Of a DNA stretch of 64,000 bases, positions 54,401 through 63,604 are shown piece after piece. The translations under genes were made by a program, and so were the position numbers. The first letter of the stretch is position 1, and every line of letters begins with the position of its first letter. Source of the stretch: Branchiostoma floridae (lineage: Eukaryota > Chordata > Leptocardii > Amphioxiformes > Branchiostomatidae). Location of the stretch: the NCBI RefSeq assembly GCF_000003815.2, contig NC_049982.1, forward strand, positions 33,452,308 through 33,516,307. The letters are read 5' to 3'. The notes beneath the pieces were generated by a model. That model saw only the letters and a list, made by a program, of their open reading frames with translations. It was not told the DNA's origin and searched no databases.

Positions 54401-55170
54401 GCTAAGAGAAGACTTCCTGATCATGCCATTCTCCACGTTCCTTACCCCCAGGGGTTTGGGTAAGTTGGGAGTCATCAGGGAGAGGCCAGGTTTCTTGGCA
54501 GTAGCAGGTGTCTGTGACGGCTGCTGGTGGGGAGCCTTGTTGATGTCGCCGAGGGCTCGTCTGGGCGTGAACAGGCGAGTTGGGGCATTGTTGGCCTGGA
54601 ATGCTTTTGGTGCAACTGAAACAGATGAAAAGTGTCATTTTCTCTTAGCTTTCAATATCCACATGTCATTTTCTCTTACCTTTCAATATCCACACATTTC
54701 TGATACGATGTTTCTATATGTTACATCAGTATTTACCAGATCTTATCTATCTAAGTGCAGTAGATTATAGGAAGATGTGTAGGTTTTGGTTTCTAGGTAA
54801 GGAGGAACAAGTTTCCCCAATTCCGAGTAAATGTGTGCAGAGACATGAATTGTAGGTAATATGTCAAGGGCGTGGGTGAGTACAAATAGTCCTTGTCAAC
54901 TATCATCTCGATTAGAAAAACCATGTCCAGACGTGATTCGTTAATGTCCCACTCCCAGGGAATTTCACCTTTGACATATTACATTTGTCATAGTTCCCAA
55001 CTTCTTGTAGCTACACATACGTACTCAGAAGTTTGAACTAGCTTATACTGTTATAGAAAATGCTTCATGTTGAGCATCTGACCAGCTGTGCCTGATTTGG
55101 ATGGAAGTCTGTTCACACCATGGGCTCTGTGCAGGGTCAAGTTTTCCTTCTCCACAATACTGGATGCCAT
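51355..55170 (-). CDS. PTTG1: Securin (PTTG1 homologue), five coding exons, 253 aa
   Basis: Securin binds and inhibits separase until APC/C ubiquitinates it at anaphase. Exons (transcript order): 55170-55083, 54615-54329, 53695-53584, 52431-52279, 51476-51355; phases fit and the total is 762 nt with the stop. The identification rests on a KEN box (VEKENL, residues 8-10), a perfect RxxLxxIN destruction box (RRALGDIN, residues 48-55; RKALGTVN in human), a basic Thr/Pro-rich N-terminal half with MTP and KTP sites, and an acidic Leu-rich C-terminus (LELNLPDLCSDLGP, VDLPDLVDFEPLF). Human securin is 202 aa, so this is somewhat longer. Securins diverge fast and no domain fold is expected. The start ATG follows a spliced 5' UTR. 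KEN- and D-box-bearing alternatives exist, but order and composition fit securin best. Confidence 0.85.
52279..52431 (-). CDS. PTTG1: Securin exon 4
   Basis: TTCCTGCAG acceptor, GTAAGA donor. Encodes DHSIFPADERPSFLVGNFLR then NWSIPFMASSTHEPALPI and NKFMYEQVRRPS. I see no named motif. It joins both neighbours in phase. Confidence 0.72.
53288..53514. mobile_element. CTGTAAATGCAGAAA MITE, ~227 bp
   Basis: Left end ACTGTAAACG and right end TTTCTGCATTTCCAGT. The interior has TTTAAGTTCGCGGTA repeats, matching 31977-32184. It lies in securin intron 3, 22 bp from the distal copy of the duplicated donor segment. Confidence 0.65.
53584..53695 (-). CDS. PTTG1: Securin exon 3, possible separase pseudosubstrate segment
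   Basis: GTGTTCAG acceptor. Encodes IKRRGPKEVEVKVHTDRS then PSNPDNLPDMEAMHIHEDS. PDMEAMH resembles the PEIEKFF pseudosubstrate region of human securin. The phase-correct donor is GTGGGT (53583). A 48-bp tandem duplication offers a second, equally phased donor at 53535, adding 16 residues that repeat MHIHEDSGG. Confidence 0.75.
54329..54615 (-). CDS. PTTG1: Securin exon with destruction box
   Basis: CTGTTTCAG acceptor, GTAGGT donor. Encodes VAPKAFQANNAPTRLFTP, RRALGDINKAPHQQPSQTP and LMTPNLPKPLGVRNVENG. RRALGDIN is a textbook D-box. Several TP sites are possible CDK targets. Confidence 0.88.
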
Positions 55171-55179
55171 GCTCAGCTC
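55083..55179 (-). CDS. PTTG1: Securin exon with start codon and KEN box
   Basis: Acceptor TTTTGTTTTAG, then nine 5' UTR bases and ATG at 55170-55168. Encodes MASSIVEKENLTLHRAHGVN and RLPSKSGTA. Donor GTCAGA (phase 1). The acceptor's pyrimidine tract is only ~25 bp from a hAT MITE (55205-55453). Confidence 0.83.
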
Positions 55180-55204
55180 CTAAAACAAAACAAAGACTTC
55201 CTAT

Positions 55205-55453
55205 CAGGGTTGTAGCCAGCCAGAAATCATTTTCAGTCCCCTTAATTTTGAATGGCTTTGGCGCAGCATTCCTAGGGGGGTCCGGGGGCATGTGCCTATG
55301 GAAATTTTGAAATCTAGACCCTCTGAAATGCTATTTCCTGCATTTTGAGGGTTAAATTTTGCTCACAGAGGACGGAATGGGGGGAAATTTTTTCAGTCCC
55401 CAGCTGCAAAATTCCTTCAAAGGACTGAAGGACGGGTGCTGGCTACAACCCTG
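55205..55453. mobile_element. hAT MITE, 249 bp, TSD CTTCCTAT
   Basis: Perfect inverted ends CAGGGTTGTAGCCAGC and GCTGGCTACAACCCTG with an exact 8-bp TSD CTTCCTAT (55197-55204, 55454-55461). The inner CCGGGGGCATG words resemble the hAT-like element at 12252-13507. Confidence 0.9.
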
Positions 55454-55461
55454 CTTCCTAT

Positions 55462-56850
55462 TAATTTCCAACATGAAAACAAATAAAACAAGAGTTCGTA
55501 GACCTCAGGCCTGCATGAAATGTATTGGGTTTCTGTAGACCTATTGTGTATTTTTGCCTTTTTGTCTGTGGTATGTGGTTGGAAAAATGAGCTTTTTACT
55601 GTGTTGGTTGTGCACCATTCAAAAGTCTGAAATTCCATTTTCTGAATTTGTAAGTTTGGACATGGATGAACATTACTTATTTTGGATTTCTTAAGTATGT
55701 AACCAACCACAGTACCTTGAAGTTGTTGAGACGCAACCTTTTTTTGTCTCAGATGGCCCATGTACATGTAGTTACTCTGTCACATGATATATTCAGTACT
55801 AATATCTTCCTATTTCAATGTACTGACCTAATGCAGCTGCTAAATCTCCTTGGTTTGTGTTCTTCCAATGATATTCATTAAAGATTTATTTCTGGGGTGT
55901 TATTCACTTGACATCGGAAGGTTACTTGCATAATTTGACCAATGATACTTTTATAGTAGTTCCATAGACATTAGACAATATGAATAGTGCTGGCCCCCAT
56001 GATGCAGCAGCAACAGTTAGTCCCCAGGGTGGTATGATATTTTCATTCAATCCATCCAACCCAAATCTAAATCTCCTGTAGTATCTAAGCCAAATTTAAC
56101 AGCATAATTTACTATGAAAAATGTCCTTGTCAATCCCATTTATAGATGGCAAGCTGCTGGCAATGGAAGCTTTGAAAACTTCAGAAGCTGTTGTAGTCAG
56201 AGCAAACACCCAGCAAACATCCCCCCAAACCAATGAGCAGTTGCTTAGAAGGGGAATTTCATCATATATTTGCCGCGACAAAATGCAACAAACGATACTG
56301 AATTTAAAACAGAACCAAGCTAAGCCTCTACCACTTAACCCTGCCCGTACTATAGATTAAGCAGGCCCAAAAACCAAGCGAATATGACTAGCCCAAAACT
56401 ACAAATTACCTGTATACACACAATACAGTATGGAATTGGAAATGGCATTACCAAAGAAACAAAAAGAAACACAGGACAAATCATACACATACCTTTCTCT
56501 TATGCCCACGCTCTATACAGTTCTCCTCCACATTAGAAAATTGCATCTTCTTCTGTTTAAGTTCAAGTTCAACCATGATTGCCAACAGGGTAAAGGAACT
56601 TGTACCAGAACTTTAAACTCTGTACTATACAGCTCTAGAAACACCACAAAGAGTAATAAGCAAACTCCAATTATACCTGACCAACAGATATATCATCTGG
56701 TACACTCCCGTCATCTGGCACACCGTCAGTGCCACTAAGACAGGGGATACAAAGTAACCTGATACATTGAAGGTTGCCCCAGGCCAGATGATGGTTCTAC
56801 ACCCAACCGTAATCTGTTTTCAGAACCAAGCAGATATTGGGAGGATGCCC
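55462..56850. other. Securin 5' intron, no distinct feature
   Basis: No repeat termini or coding exons recognised. ORFs here are short and unsupported. Confidence 0.5.
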
Positions 56851-56879
56851 CAACCACACCAAAACAGGGTCAACCTATA

Positions 56880-57480
56880 CAGTATCAAGTTCAAGCACTA
56901 GGAGGCCCAAAATCAAACCTCACCACCAGGACACCACCAACAACTCACGTACCAAATAGCAACATAATGGCACCTTGCGTTCCGGAGATACAGCGCACGC
57001 CCCGTGCCCGCACAAAAGGTAACCTAAAATGTCAAGTTCAAGCACCAAGGGCGCCAAAATCAAAATTGAGAATTATTCAGCCACCGCCGACACATGTGCC
57101 AAATATCATCGCGCCCGCACCAACCGTTCAGAAGATATAACTCCGGAAATACCCCTCCCGGACACAAAATTCGACCTGCCGCGTCAAGTTCAAACGCGAC
57201 AAGGCCCAAAGTCAATCCTAGGCAACAGGCAACAGCCCCCCACCCATGCACCAAAAATCGTCGCAATGGCGCGTATCGTTCCGGACACACAGCGCCAAAA
57301 GTGCCCCCAAAACACCAAAAATGCCACCTGCATTGTCAAGTTCAAGCGCCAGGAGGCCCAAAATCAAACCTGAGTGTCAGGCCACCACCCCCAACCCACG
57401 TACCAAAAATCGTCGTGCTCGCACCATCCGTTCTCGAGATACAGCGCCCTAAATCCCCAGCTTCCAAATTTTCCCACGCC
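56880..57480. repeat. Diverged tandem repeat, ~150-bp period, four units
   Basis: TCAAGTTCAAGCRCYAGGAG-like starts recur at about 56885, 57030, 57183 and 57335. Each is followed by GGCCCAAAATCAAACCT-like, ACCCACGTACCAAAAATCG-like and CCGTTC..AGATACAGCGC-like blocks. Units differ substantially. Open frames on the plus strand follow from low TA content and are not supported as genes. Confidence 0.75.
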
Positions 57481-57865
57481 CGTGAAAACCATACCTGCAT
57501 ACATGCAGGTAACCAATGATCTCAGATGTCATAAAGGTCCACTATGAAACATTTTGGTCCCAACATTGGAAATATTATCGAGAACAAAACATTCATGTGA
57601 ATCACTGAATGACACACTTTCCAGCATATTTGCTTCGTTTCGTATTTCTGTTGAAGTGTGCAAAATAATACTGCACAAGAATTCCTCTGAACTAGAACCA
57701 CCATCACATACATCATGCATCATCTCTATGAAATACTAGTACATTGTATTCTGATTATACAAATGATTTGCACATCTACATAAATTGTGCTTGGTTATGT
57801 ACACCTTTAACTAACTTTAAATGCACAGGTCACAATGTTGACAATTCAATCATTTATGTACTTAA

Positions 57866-57965
57866 CTTAGGCCTGATTTACACTTGTTTCTTGAATCTAG
57901 TACGACTACGAGACACCGTAGTCTACTATTGTAGTAGACTACAGATTTGCGTCCGTTTACACTCA
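57866..57965. repeat. Hairpin with GTAGTCTAC arms
   Basis: GTAGTCTACTATTG and GTAGTAGACTAC form a strong stem-loop inside a segment starting AGGCCTGATTTACAC. It is possibly another short MITE; no TSD found. Confidence 0.4.
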
Positions 57966-58227
57966 CTGACATGGAGCCTAGTGGGACCATGATAGGTAAA
58001 GTCAGCGTACCATGATTGTGGAGAAACAGTAGTGACTAATTAATGTGACCTTTGACACTTGGAGGGCGCGGGAATCTTACATTTGTGAAAAAGTGTTTTT
58101 TTAAAGGCCCCCTGAAAAATAGGCCCACAAGTCGACAAAATTCTTAAGGGAATGAAACAGGGAAATCTGACTCTGAGGACTAAGAAAGTTGCACAGATTC
58201 CTGACTAAGGAAATTATATAATGGCTA

Positions 58228-58330
58228 TCAGGGCTCGAAATACTGGGTGCATGTGCACCCAGGTGCACTCAAAATTGGAGCTCTGCAACTTTTGTGGGTG
58301 CACAGGGTGCACCTAAATATTTTCTTATAA
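58228..58330. repeat. CAGGGCTCGAAATAC MITE fragment
   Basis: TCAGGGCTCGAAATACTGGG followed by GTGCACCCAGGTGCAC palindromes. It shares the terminus with 4830, 14597 and 18258 but has GGTGCA in place of GCAGGT words. Confidence 0.55.
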
Positions 58331-58674
58331 TAGGTATGTAAAGATAATATCAAAGTATACTAGTAAACATCATATTCTTGACATCTAAGTGTTAGAAAGA
58401 TATTAAAAATGTCTGTCCTGGTACTTGTTTAAGAATTTGATATACATTGTAGCTTGTAACTAACTTGTAGGATGTTATTTAATTTTTTAAATCGCGAAAT
58501 TGTCCTCAGTCAGGGCTAGGAGATATGTAGCCACGGTAAATCAGAAAAATATATTTATGTCACCACGATGAGACAACCAAACCGTTGAGTTTTCCACCTC
58601 GGAAAATCGTCTAGCACAAGTATGATAATAATAATAATATCCGATGTATTTGCAGCCAGTAGGTAGCCAAATTT

Positions 58675-59330
58675 TCATCTCCAAGCAGGTCCTACAACGG
58701 CATAAAATAGTACCAAACTGGCCCAGGAGTGGCAAAACTACCGAGGTCACGGGTAAATTTCTCATCACTCGGTTTCCAGTGATGAAGTCGCGTCGTCACT
58801 GGCTTACCAGTGGGGAATATTTATCGTCACTAGTTTTCCAGTGATGAGGAAACTTCAGCTGGTAAACCAGTGACGACAAATATTCAGATTATTTACTGAT
58901 GAAAAAGGAATCATCGTTTCAGTTGAGGGGATTTCAAAGACGTTCATCACTGGGCCCCGATTGACGAGCGGAGTTCATCACTGGGTCCCGAGTGACGAGC
59001 AGAGTTCATCACTGGAAACCGAGTGACGAGTCAAGTTTCATCACTGGAATTCCAGTGCCGAGAGAGCTTCATCACTGGAACAAAGCAATTCATCACTGGG
59101 AAACCAGTGACAAGCTTTCTTCGTCACTGGGCGTCCTGTGATGACGCCATTTTAAATATATTGTCGTCACTGGAAGCCCAGTGAGGAACCCGTGACCCGC
59201 GTAGCCTTGCCCAGGAGTGTAGTCAGCCAAGAGGTGTGCATTTGCCCCGGTAGCGAAACTCACTCCTAAGCCGGCTTCACTCCAGCTTTTTATACTATCT
59301 CATGCTACCGTAGGATCTGCTTGGAGATTA
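58675..59330. mobile_element. Palindromic MITE (ATCTCCAAGCAG family), copy 2, interrupted
   Basis: Ends TCATCTCCAAGCAGGTCC and GGATCTGCTTGGAGATTA, with flanks GCCAAATTT / CCCAAATTT (9 bp, one difference). A second transposon, 58732-59209, lies inside, splitting the AGGAGTG motif that is continuous in copy 1. Confidence 0.82.
58732..59209. mobile_element. 478-bp element made of palindromic TCATCACTGG units, 10-bp TSD
   Basis: Imperfect ~22-bp TIRs (GCAAAACTACCGAGGTCACG against GCAAGGCTACGCGGGTCACG) and an exact 10-bp TSD CCCAGGAGTG (58722-58731, 59210-59219). The interior consists of about a dozen imperfect palindromes of the form TCRTCACTGG, 4-6 nt, CCAGTGAYGA. A 9-11-bp TSD would fit a Mutator-like enzyme, but no ORF is present. 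I do not recognise this family. Confidence 0.82.
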
Positions 59331-59513
59331 CCCAAATTTTGGGTATGATTGAGGCTGATTTACGTGGTCGAGGCGCCTCCTAGAGCACGGGAGTCGACCC
59401 CCGTTTTACGTCCCTTCCGAGAGACGACTTCGTGGATTTTTTGGTCCGGCTACTATGAAGATTGAGCTGTTGTTGTTAAGCGACGTAGCTTAGCAAAAAA
59501 TGTCGGATCTAAC

Positions 59514-59549
59514 CAAGGAGGTTGAATATTCCCTTATTCAACCTCCTTG
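59514..59549. mobile_element. 36-bp palindromic insertion, TSD ATCTAAC
   Basis: Arms CAAGGAGGTTGAA and TTCAACCTCCTTG around a 10-nt centre, flanked by ATCTAAC (59507-59513, 59550-59556). A further half unit TAAGGAGGTTGAAAG follows and is itself the target of the next MITE. Confidence 0.62.
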
Positions 59550-59571
59550 ATCTAACTAAGGAGGTTGAAAG

Positions 59572-59756
59572 TAGTCTCCAAGCAGACCCAAGGGTGCCTT
59601 AGAGATAGTATCAAAGCTGGCCAGGGACTTAGTACGGCACCAAGTGTGCCGGTGCCCGTTTGACTCCCTTAGCCGGCTATCTCCCTTTGGCCGGCTATAC
59701 TCCTTTGCCAGCTTTGATACTATTTCTAAGGCACCGTAGGGTCTGCTTGGAGACTA
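59572..59756. mobile_element. Palindromic MITE (TAGTCTCCAAGCAGACCC family), copy 3
   Basis: 185 bp, ends TAGTCTCCAAGCAGACCC and GGGTCTGCTTGGAGACTA, TSD GTTGAAAG (8 bp; 59564-59571, 59757-59764). The interior is largely self-complementary (GATAGTATCAAAGCTGGCC / GGCCAGCTTTGATACTAT-like). Confidence 0.85.
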
Positions 59757-59931
59757 GTTGAAAGAGTTAGGCCTTGATTTATCAGTATCATGTCACGCTA
59801 CCGTCCATCCTGGTCACGCTACACAGACTATAAATTAATATACCAAAACGTCACATTTGTACGTATTTCGGTATGTACGGGTAGAGGGTTCTATTGCACA
59901 GCCACTCACACTCTGTGAAAACGGGTCTTAC

Positions 59932-60030
59932 CTCAAAATACCTGTATAAACTGTCAGAAATGTTGGCTGTTCTGGAGTCGTTTGAGCACAGAACAGGCGT
60001 TGGAGGTTCAAGAGACGCGCTGCAGAGGTA
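59932..60030 (-). promoter_or_regulatory. PTTG1: Probable securin first (non-coding) exon and promoter
   Basis: On the minus strand a strong donor TTTTGAG/GTAAGACC lies at 59932. Upstream, CCAAT in inverted orientation lies at 60035-60039 and an E-box-like GTCATGTGAC at 60056-60065. A spliced 5' UTR is required because the start-codon exon has an acceptor nine bases before ATG. The exact transcription start is unknown; another first exon is possible. Confidence 0.45.
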
Positions 60031-60065
60031 CCGACCAATCAGGTTGTCGGATTTAAGTCATGTGA

Positions 60066-61019
60066 CAAGGAGCGTACCACTACCACTACAAGGGAACCTT
60101 TAGGTATCGGACCGGAGTTTCTTTGACGATTTCGGTAGGCGGACAGGCATGCAATCTGGTGGCCACTGTTATATACCATCGGGAAAAGCATGCTTAGATA
60201 TTAGTAAGGAAGGGCGACAAAAAGGCCTACTAAAAAATGATTCATTCCAGATAAGAAAGGATTGAACTGGGACGGTGGGACCTATGGGTATTTAGAATCT
60301 TCTATGTACATTTACTGTGTATGATCAAGGAGGTTTTTTTATCATACCAAGGAGGTTTAAACCTCCTTGGTATGATGGAACGCAATAAAGTAGGTTTGTG
60401 TTGTGACTTTCAGGTGAGGCTCAAGATGATATTATCATAATCGGCAGCCACCAAAGAAGCACCAAATGTGCAAAGAAGTACCAAATGTGCAAAGAAGTCA
60501 ACGATAGTGACTTTAAATTCTGCAATGAGTGTAACTAGTTAAGTCCCCAAGGAAAACCGTTCACCAAGCACATGTCTTAAGGGGAAAATCAGCAGCGATA
60601 AATGTTCATAACATTGATAACAGATTTATCTAACATATCATCTGGACAATTCATTTAACACATCATCCATCTATCGCCAACAAAAACAGATTTTAATTTA
60701 AATGATCAGCTACAATCCTTCTTGCTATCGCTGCCAGTTGCAAAGCCTCGTATGAAGATATTCTGTGTTTTTTTGTTTGGCTGAGGAGGCTATAGCTAGT
60801 GGGAAGACAAAAGTTCATGTGTTGCAATGCCCACATTTTGGAAAGAAGACAGGATCTTGTTCTTGTCCCGTGCGACTAGTGGCATCTACGGTAGACTCCG
60901 TAATCGATATTCTCTGAATTAGGTATGGATTAAAAATGGGAACCAGTGATAGGTGCGAAAAACCCTGCAGAACACCAAAAAGTCAAAGAGTATTAAAAAA
61001 ATTATGATGTAACTAGAGT
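60066..61019. other. Upstream intergenic sequence
   Basis: Apart from the palindrome at 60341-60376 and a duplicated GCAAAGAAGTACCAAATGT near 60457-60490, I see no gene or repeat end. Confidence 0.5.
60341..60376. repeat. 36-nt perfect palindrome with CAAGGAGGTTTAAACCTCCTTG core
   Basis: ATCATAC, the 22-nt core, and GTATGAT form one uninterrupted palindrome. A half unit TGATCAAGGAGGTTT precedes it at 60322. It shares its core with 50156 and 59514. Confidence 0.65.
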
Positions 61020-61670
61020 TCGGCGACCTCATACCTCCATGAAATTTTAGAGCTTTCGTAAATTTCATGCAATTGACTAACAAATTAACATAATTTATGC
61101 ATGGTGTTGTTCATCATTGACTAACGTACACATGTCACAATTATAAAATTCCCATTATTAATCATAAAGTGGTTTTGCAATTTTTACATAAATTATGCAA
61201 ATAAGTTCCTCACTACCATATTTGGTATCTGCTTATATTCCACCTATCATAATTAACATGTGTTACATGTATTGAGGTTCAGTTATTGAAAACAATGGAC
61301 CTATACAATTTCCTCATTAATTATGCAAATTAAGTCCTCATTTGCATAACATGTATATCATTATGAACATCTTTGCCTAAGCTACCTGCATGCGTAAAAT
61401 GCAGGCAATCCGTCGTTCCTTTCTGCAGCTATCCTCTTTGGAGTGTCTTGACAAAAATGCCCCTGCAGTTCCCAAATTAAATGTTAGGGGGCTGAAACTT
61501 GCCCCATAACATTGTCTGAGGTACCTACATACCAAAAATAATGAAAATCCGTTGTTCCCTTCTTGAGTTATCCTCTTCAGAAGTTTTTGACAAAAATGCC
61601 CCTGCTATCCCAAAACTAGACGCTAGGGGGCCCAAACTTATGTCAGTTCTTTCTGAGCACAAGAGCTATC
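61020..61670. repeat. Dispersed repeat, reverse-oriented relative of 28741-29200
   Basis: It contains ACCTCCATGAAAT at one end and GACAAAAATGCCCCTGC, GTTATCCTCTT and CTAGGGGGCCCAAACTT blocks toward the other. The last set occurs twice, near 61450-61500 and 61580-61640. The class is unknown. Confidence 0.6.
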
Positions 61671-61839
61671 TAATACTCAAAAATCGTGGCCATAGCTTGT
61701 TCAGAACACCGAAATAGCAAAACCGGAAGATACGGATGAAGATACAGTGTCAATACTGCAGTCTGTATCGACTGTGAAACAAAGTTCTTGGATGGGTTCT
61801 GAAACAAAGTTCTTGGATGGGTTCTGTGCAGCTGCAGTG

Positions 61840-62519
61840 TGTCAACTGCTGATAGAAGAGAAGGCTGGTTCTCTCCCTTCAGCTGCTGTGTGTCAACTTC
61901 TGCTGATGGAAGAGAAGGCTGGTTCTCTCCCTTCAGCTGCTGTGTGTCAACTTCTGCTGATGGAAGTGAAGGCTGGTTCTCTCCCTTCAGCTGCAGTGTG
62001 TCACCTTCTGCTGATGGAGGCGAAGGTTGGTACTCTCCCTTCAACTGTTGTGTGTCACCTTCTGCTGATGGAGGCGAAGGTTGGTACTCTCCCTTCAGCT
62101 GCTGTGTGTCACCTTCTGCTGATAGAGGCGAAGGTTGGTACTCTCCCTTCAACTGTTGTGTGTCACCTTCTGCTGATGGAGGCGAAGGCTGGTTCTCTTC
62201 CTTCAGCTGCTGTGTGTCACCTTCTGCTGATGGAGGCGAAGGTTGGTACTCTCCCTTCAACTGTTGTGTGTCACCTTCTGCTGATGGAGGCGAAGGCTGG
62301 TTCTCTTCCTTCAGCTGCTGTGTGTCACCTTCTGCTGATGGAGGTGAAGGTTGGTACTTTACCTTCAACTGTTGTGTGTCACCTTCTGCTGATGGAAGTG
62401 AAGGCTGGTTCTCTTCCTTCAGCTGCTGTGTGTCAACTTCTGCTGATGGAAGTGAAGGCTGGTTCTCTCCCTTCAGCTGCAGTGTGGCACCTTCTGCTGA
62501 TGGAAGTGAAGGCTGGTTC
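61840..62519. repeat. 54-bp minisatellite, left block
   Basis: About 12 units of 54 bp (ACCTTCTGCTGATGGAAGTG, AAGGCTGGTTCTCTCCCTTC, AGCTGCTGTGTGTC). Since 54 is a multiple of 3, long frames are open on both strands (e.g. the SAEGDTQQLK repeat on the minus strand). I do not treat these as genes. Confidence 0.9.
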
Positions 62520-63604
62520 AAGTCAAGTCAAGTTTATTGCACAACGATTGTATCAGGTACAATGTATGGCAAGTAACATGTATTACTAGCAACTACGAAC
62601 TATCTACATGAGTATACTAATCTAACATAATAGAAAATAAGGCAGCATAGTGTATTTTACATTGTTAAAGCATGACTTCTCTTTTGCATAGCATTATATA
62701 TATATTGGCCTAGGTGGACAGATATGGAGTCGGGACATGATAGAATTACATTGAATATTTCTCTACTTGTATTAGGTAGTGTTGTTCTGTTGTTACACAT
62801 GATCAATAACTTTTTCCTTTCTTCATCATAACAAGGGCATATCATCAGGAAATGGTATACATCTTCAATACTGTCTTTGCAGATGGGACACATTCTCTTT
62901 TCGGATGGTATATTTTTGTGACGACCCTTTTCAATTTCTAAACAATGTGCTCCAATCCTTAGTTTTGTTATGCTATTAGTGAATGATCTGTTTTGAATTG
63001 ATAAAAGATAGTTTTCTAGCGCAAAGGTTGTCTTAATTTTCGAATATGTTGCCAGTTTACTAAAGTTTCTTATCTTTTGTCTCCAGTTCGAAAGATATGT
63101 GTCCTTTAGGCGTTCCTTGAACATGTTTCCAAAATATTTGGCATCGACATTAGGGTTTAGCCAAATATTTTGGAAACCATGTCTGCATAGTATATCTTGT
63201 ACATGTGTAATCCATTCATGTTCTTGAGCAACAGCAGTGTCGTACGCTTTTTTAACAATTCTATCATTAGACATATTGTGTAGTCTAAGCCAATATTTAA
63301 TCAGTCGTGTCTGGGTGTCTATATACAGTGGAAACACACCTAGCTCGCCCAGTACAGCAGCGTTAACAGAACTTCTAGGAACACTAAGTAATAACTTACA
63401 GTAGTTAAGCAGTACATGTTCTAGATCGGGAATCTCGTAGGAAATATTAGGCTGCTCTAGTGTTACGTTCTGATTTCTCAGGGCGTCTGATTGATATGTA
63501 ATATTCATTTTGTCAGTATACTTCTTAAATCGAACAAGAACAGGACGGGTAGATGATGTATCATATTTCTTGCCAACACGGATAGCCTTATTATATTTAC
63601 ATCC
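62520..63604 (-). mobile_element. LINE insertion in the minisatellite, internally deleted
   Basis: It interrupts the 54-bp array with a 5-bp GGTTC duplication (62515-62519, 63605-63609). Its 3' end (plus-strand left side) is a short GACTT repeat tail. The minus-strand frame first reads AIRVGKKYDTSSTRPVLVRF, typical of an L1-like ORF1 C-terminal domain, then continues into a segment ending with a Cys-His knuckle (CPICKDSIEDVYHFLMICP), typical of the end of ORF2. Most of ORF2 (endonuclease, reverse transcriptase) is absent. Confidence 0.7.

Noticed and set aside
57029-57519. 114- and 141-codon ORFs in the securin 5' intron
   Set aside because: Lie in the diverged ~150-bp tandem repeat, overlap each other in different frames and show no domain or splice support.
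61670-62589. Two ~280-codon ORFs on opposite strands (SAEGDTQQLK repeats / LLMEAKVGTLPS repeats)
   Set aside because: Both arise from the 54-bp minisatellite, whose unit is a multiple of three, so both strands stay open. No splice or conserved domain.
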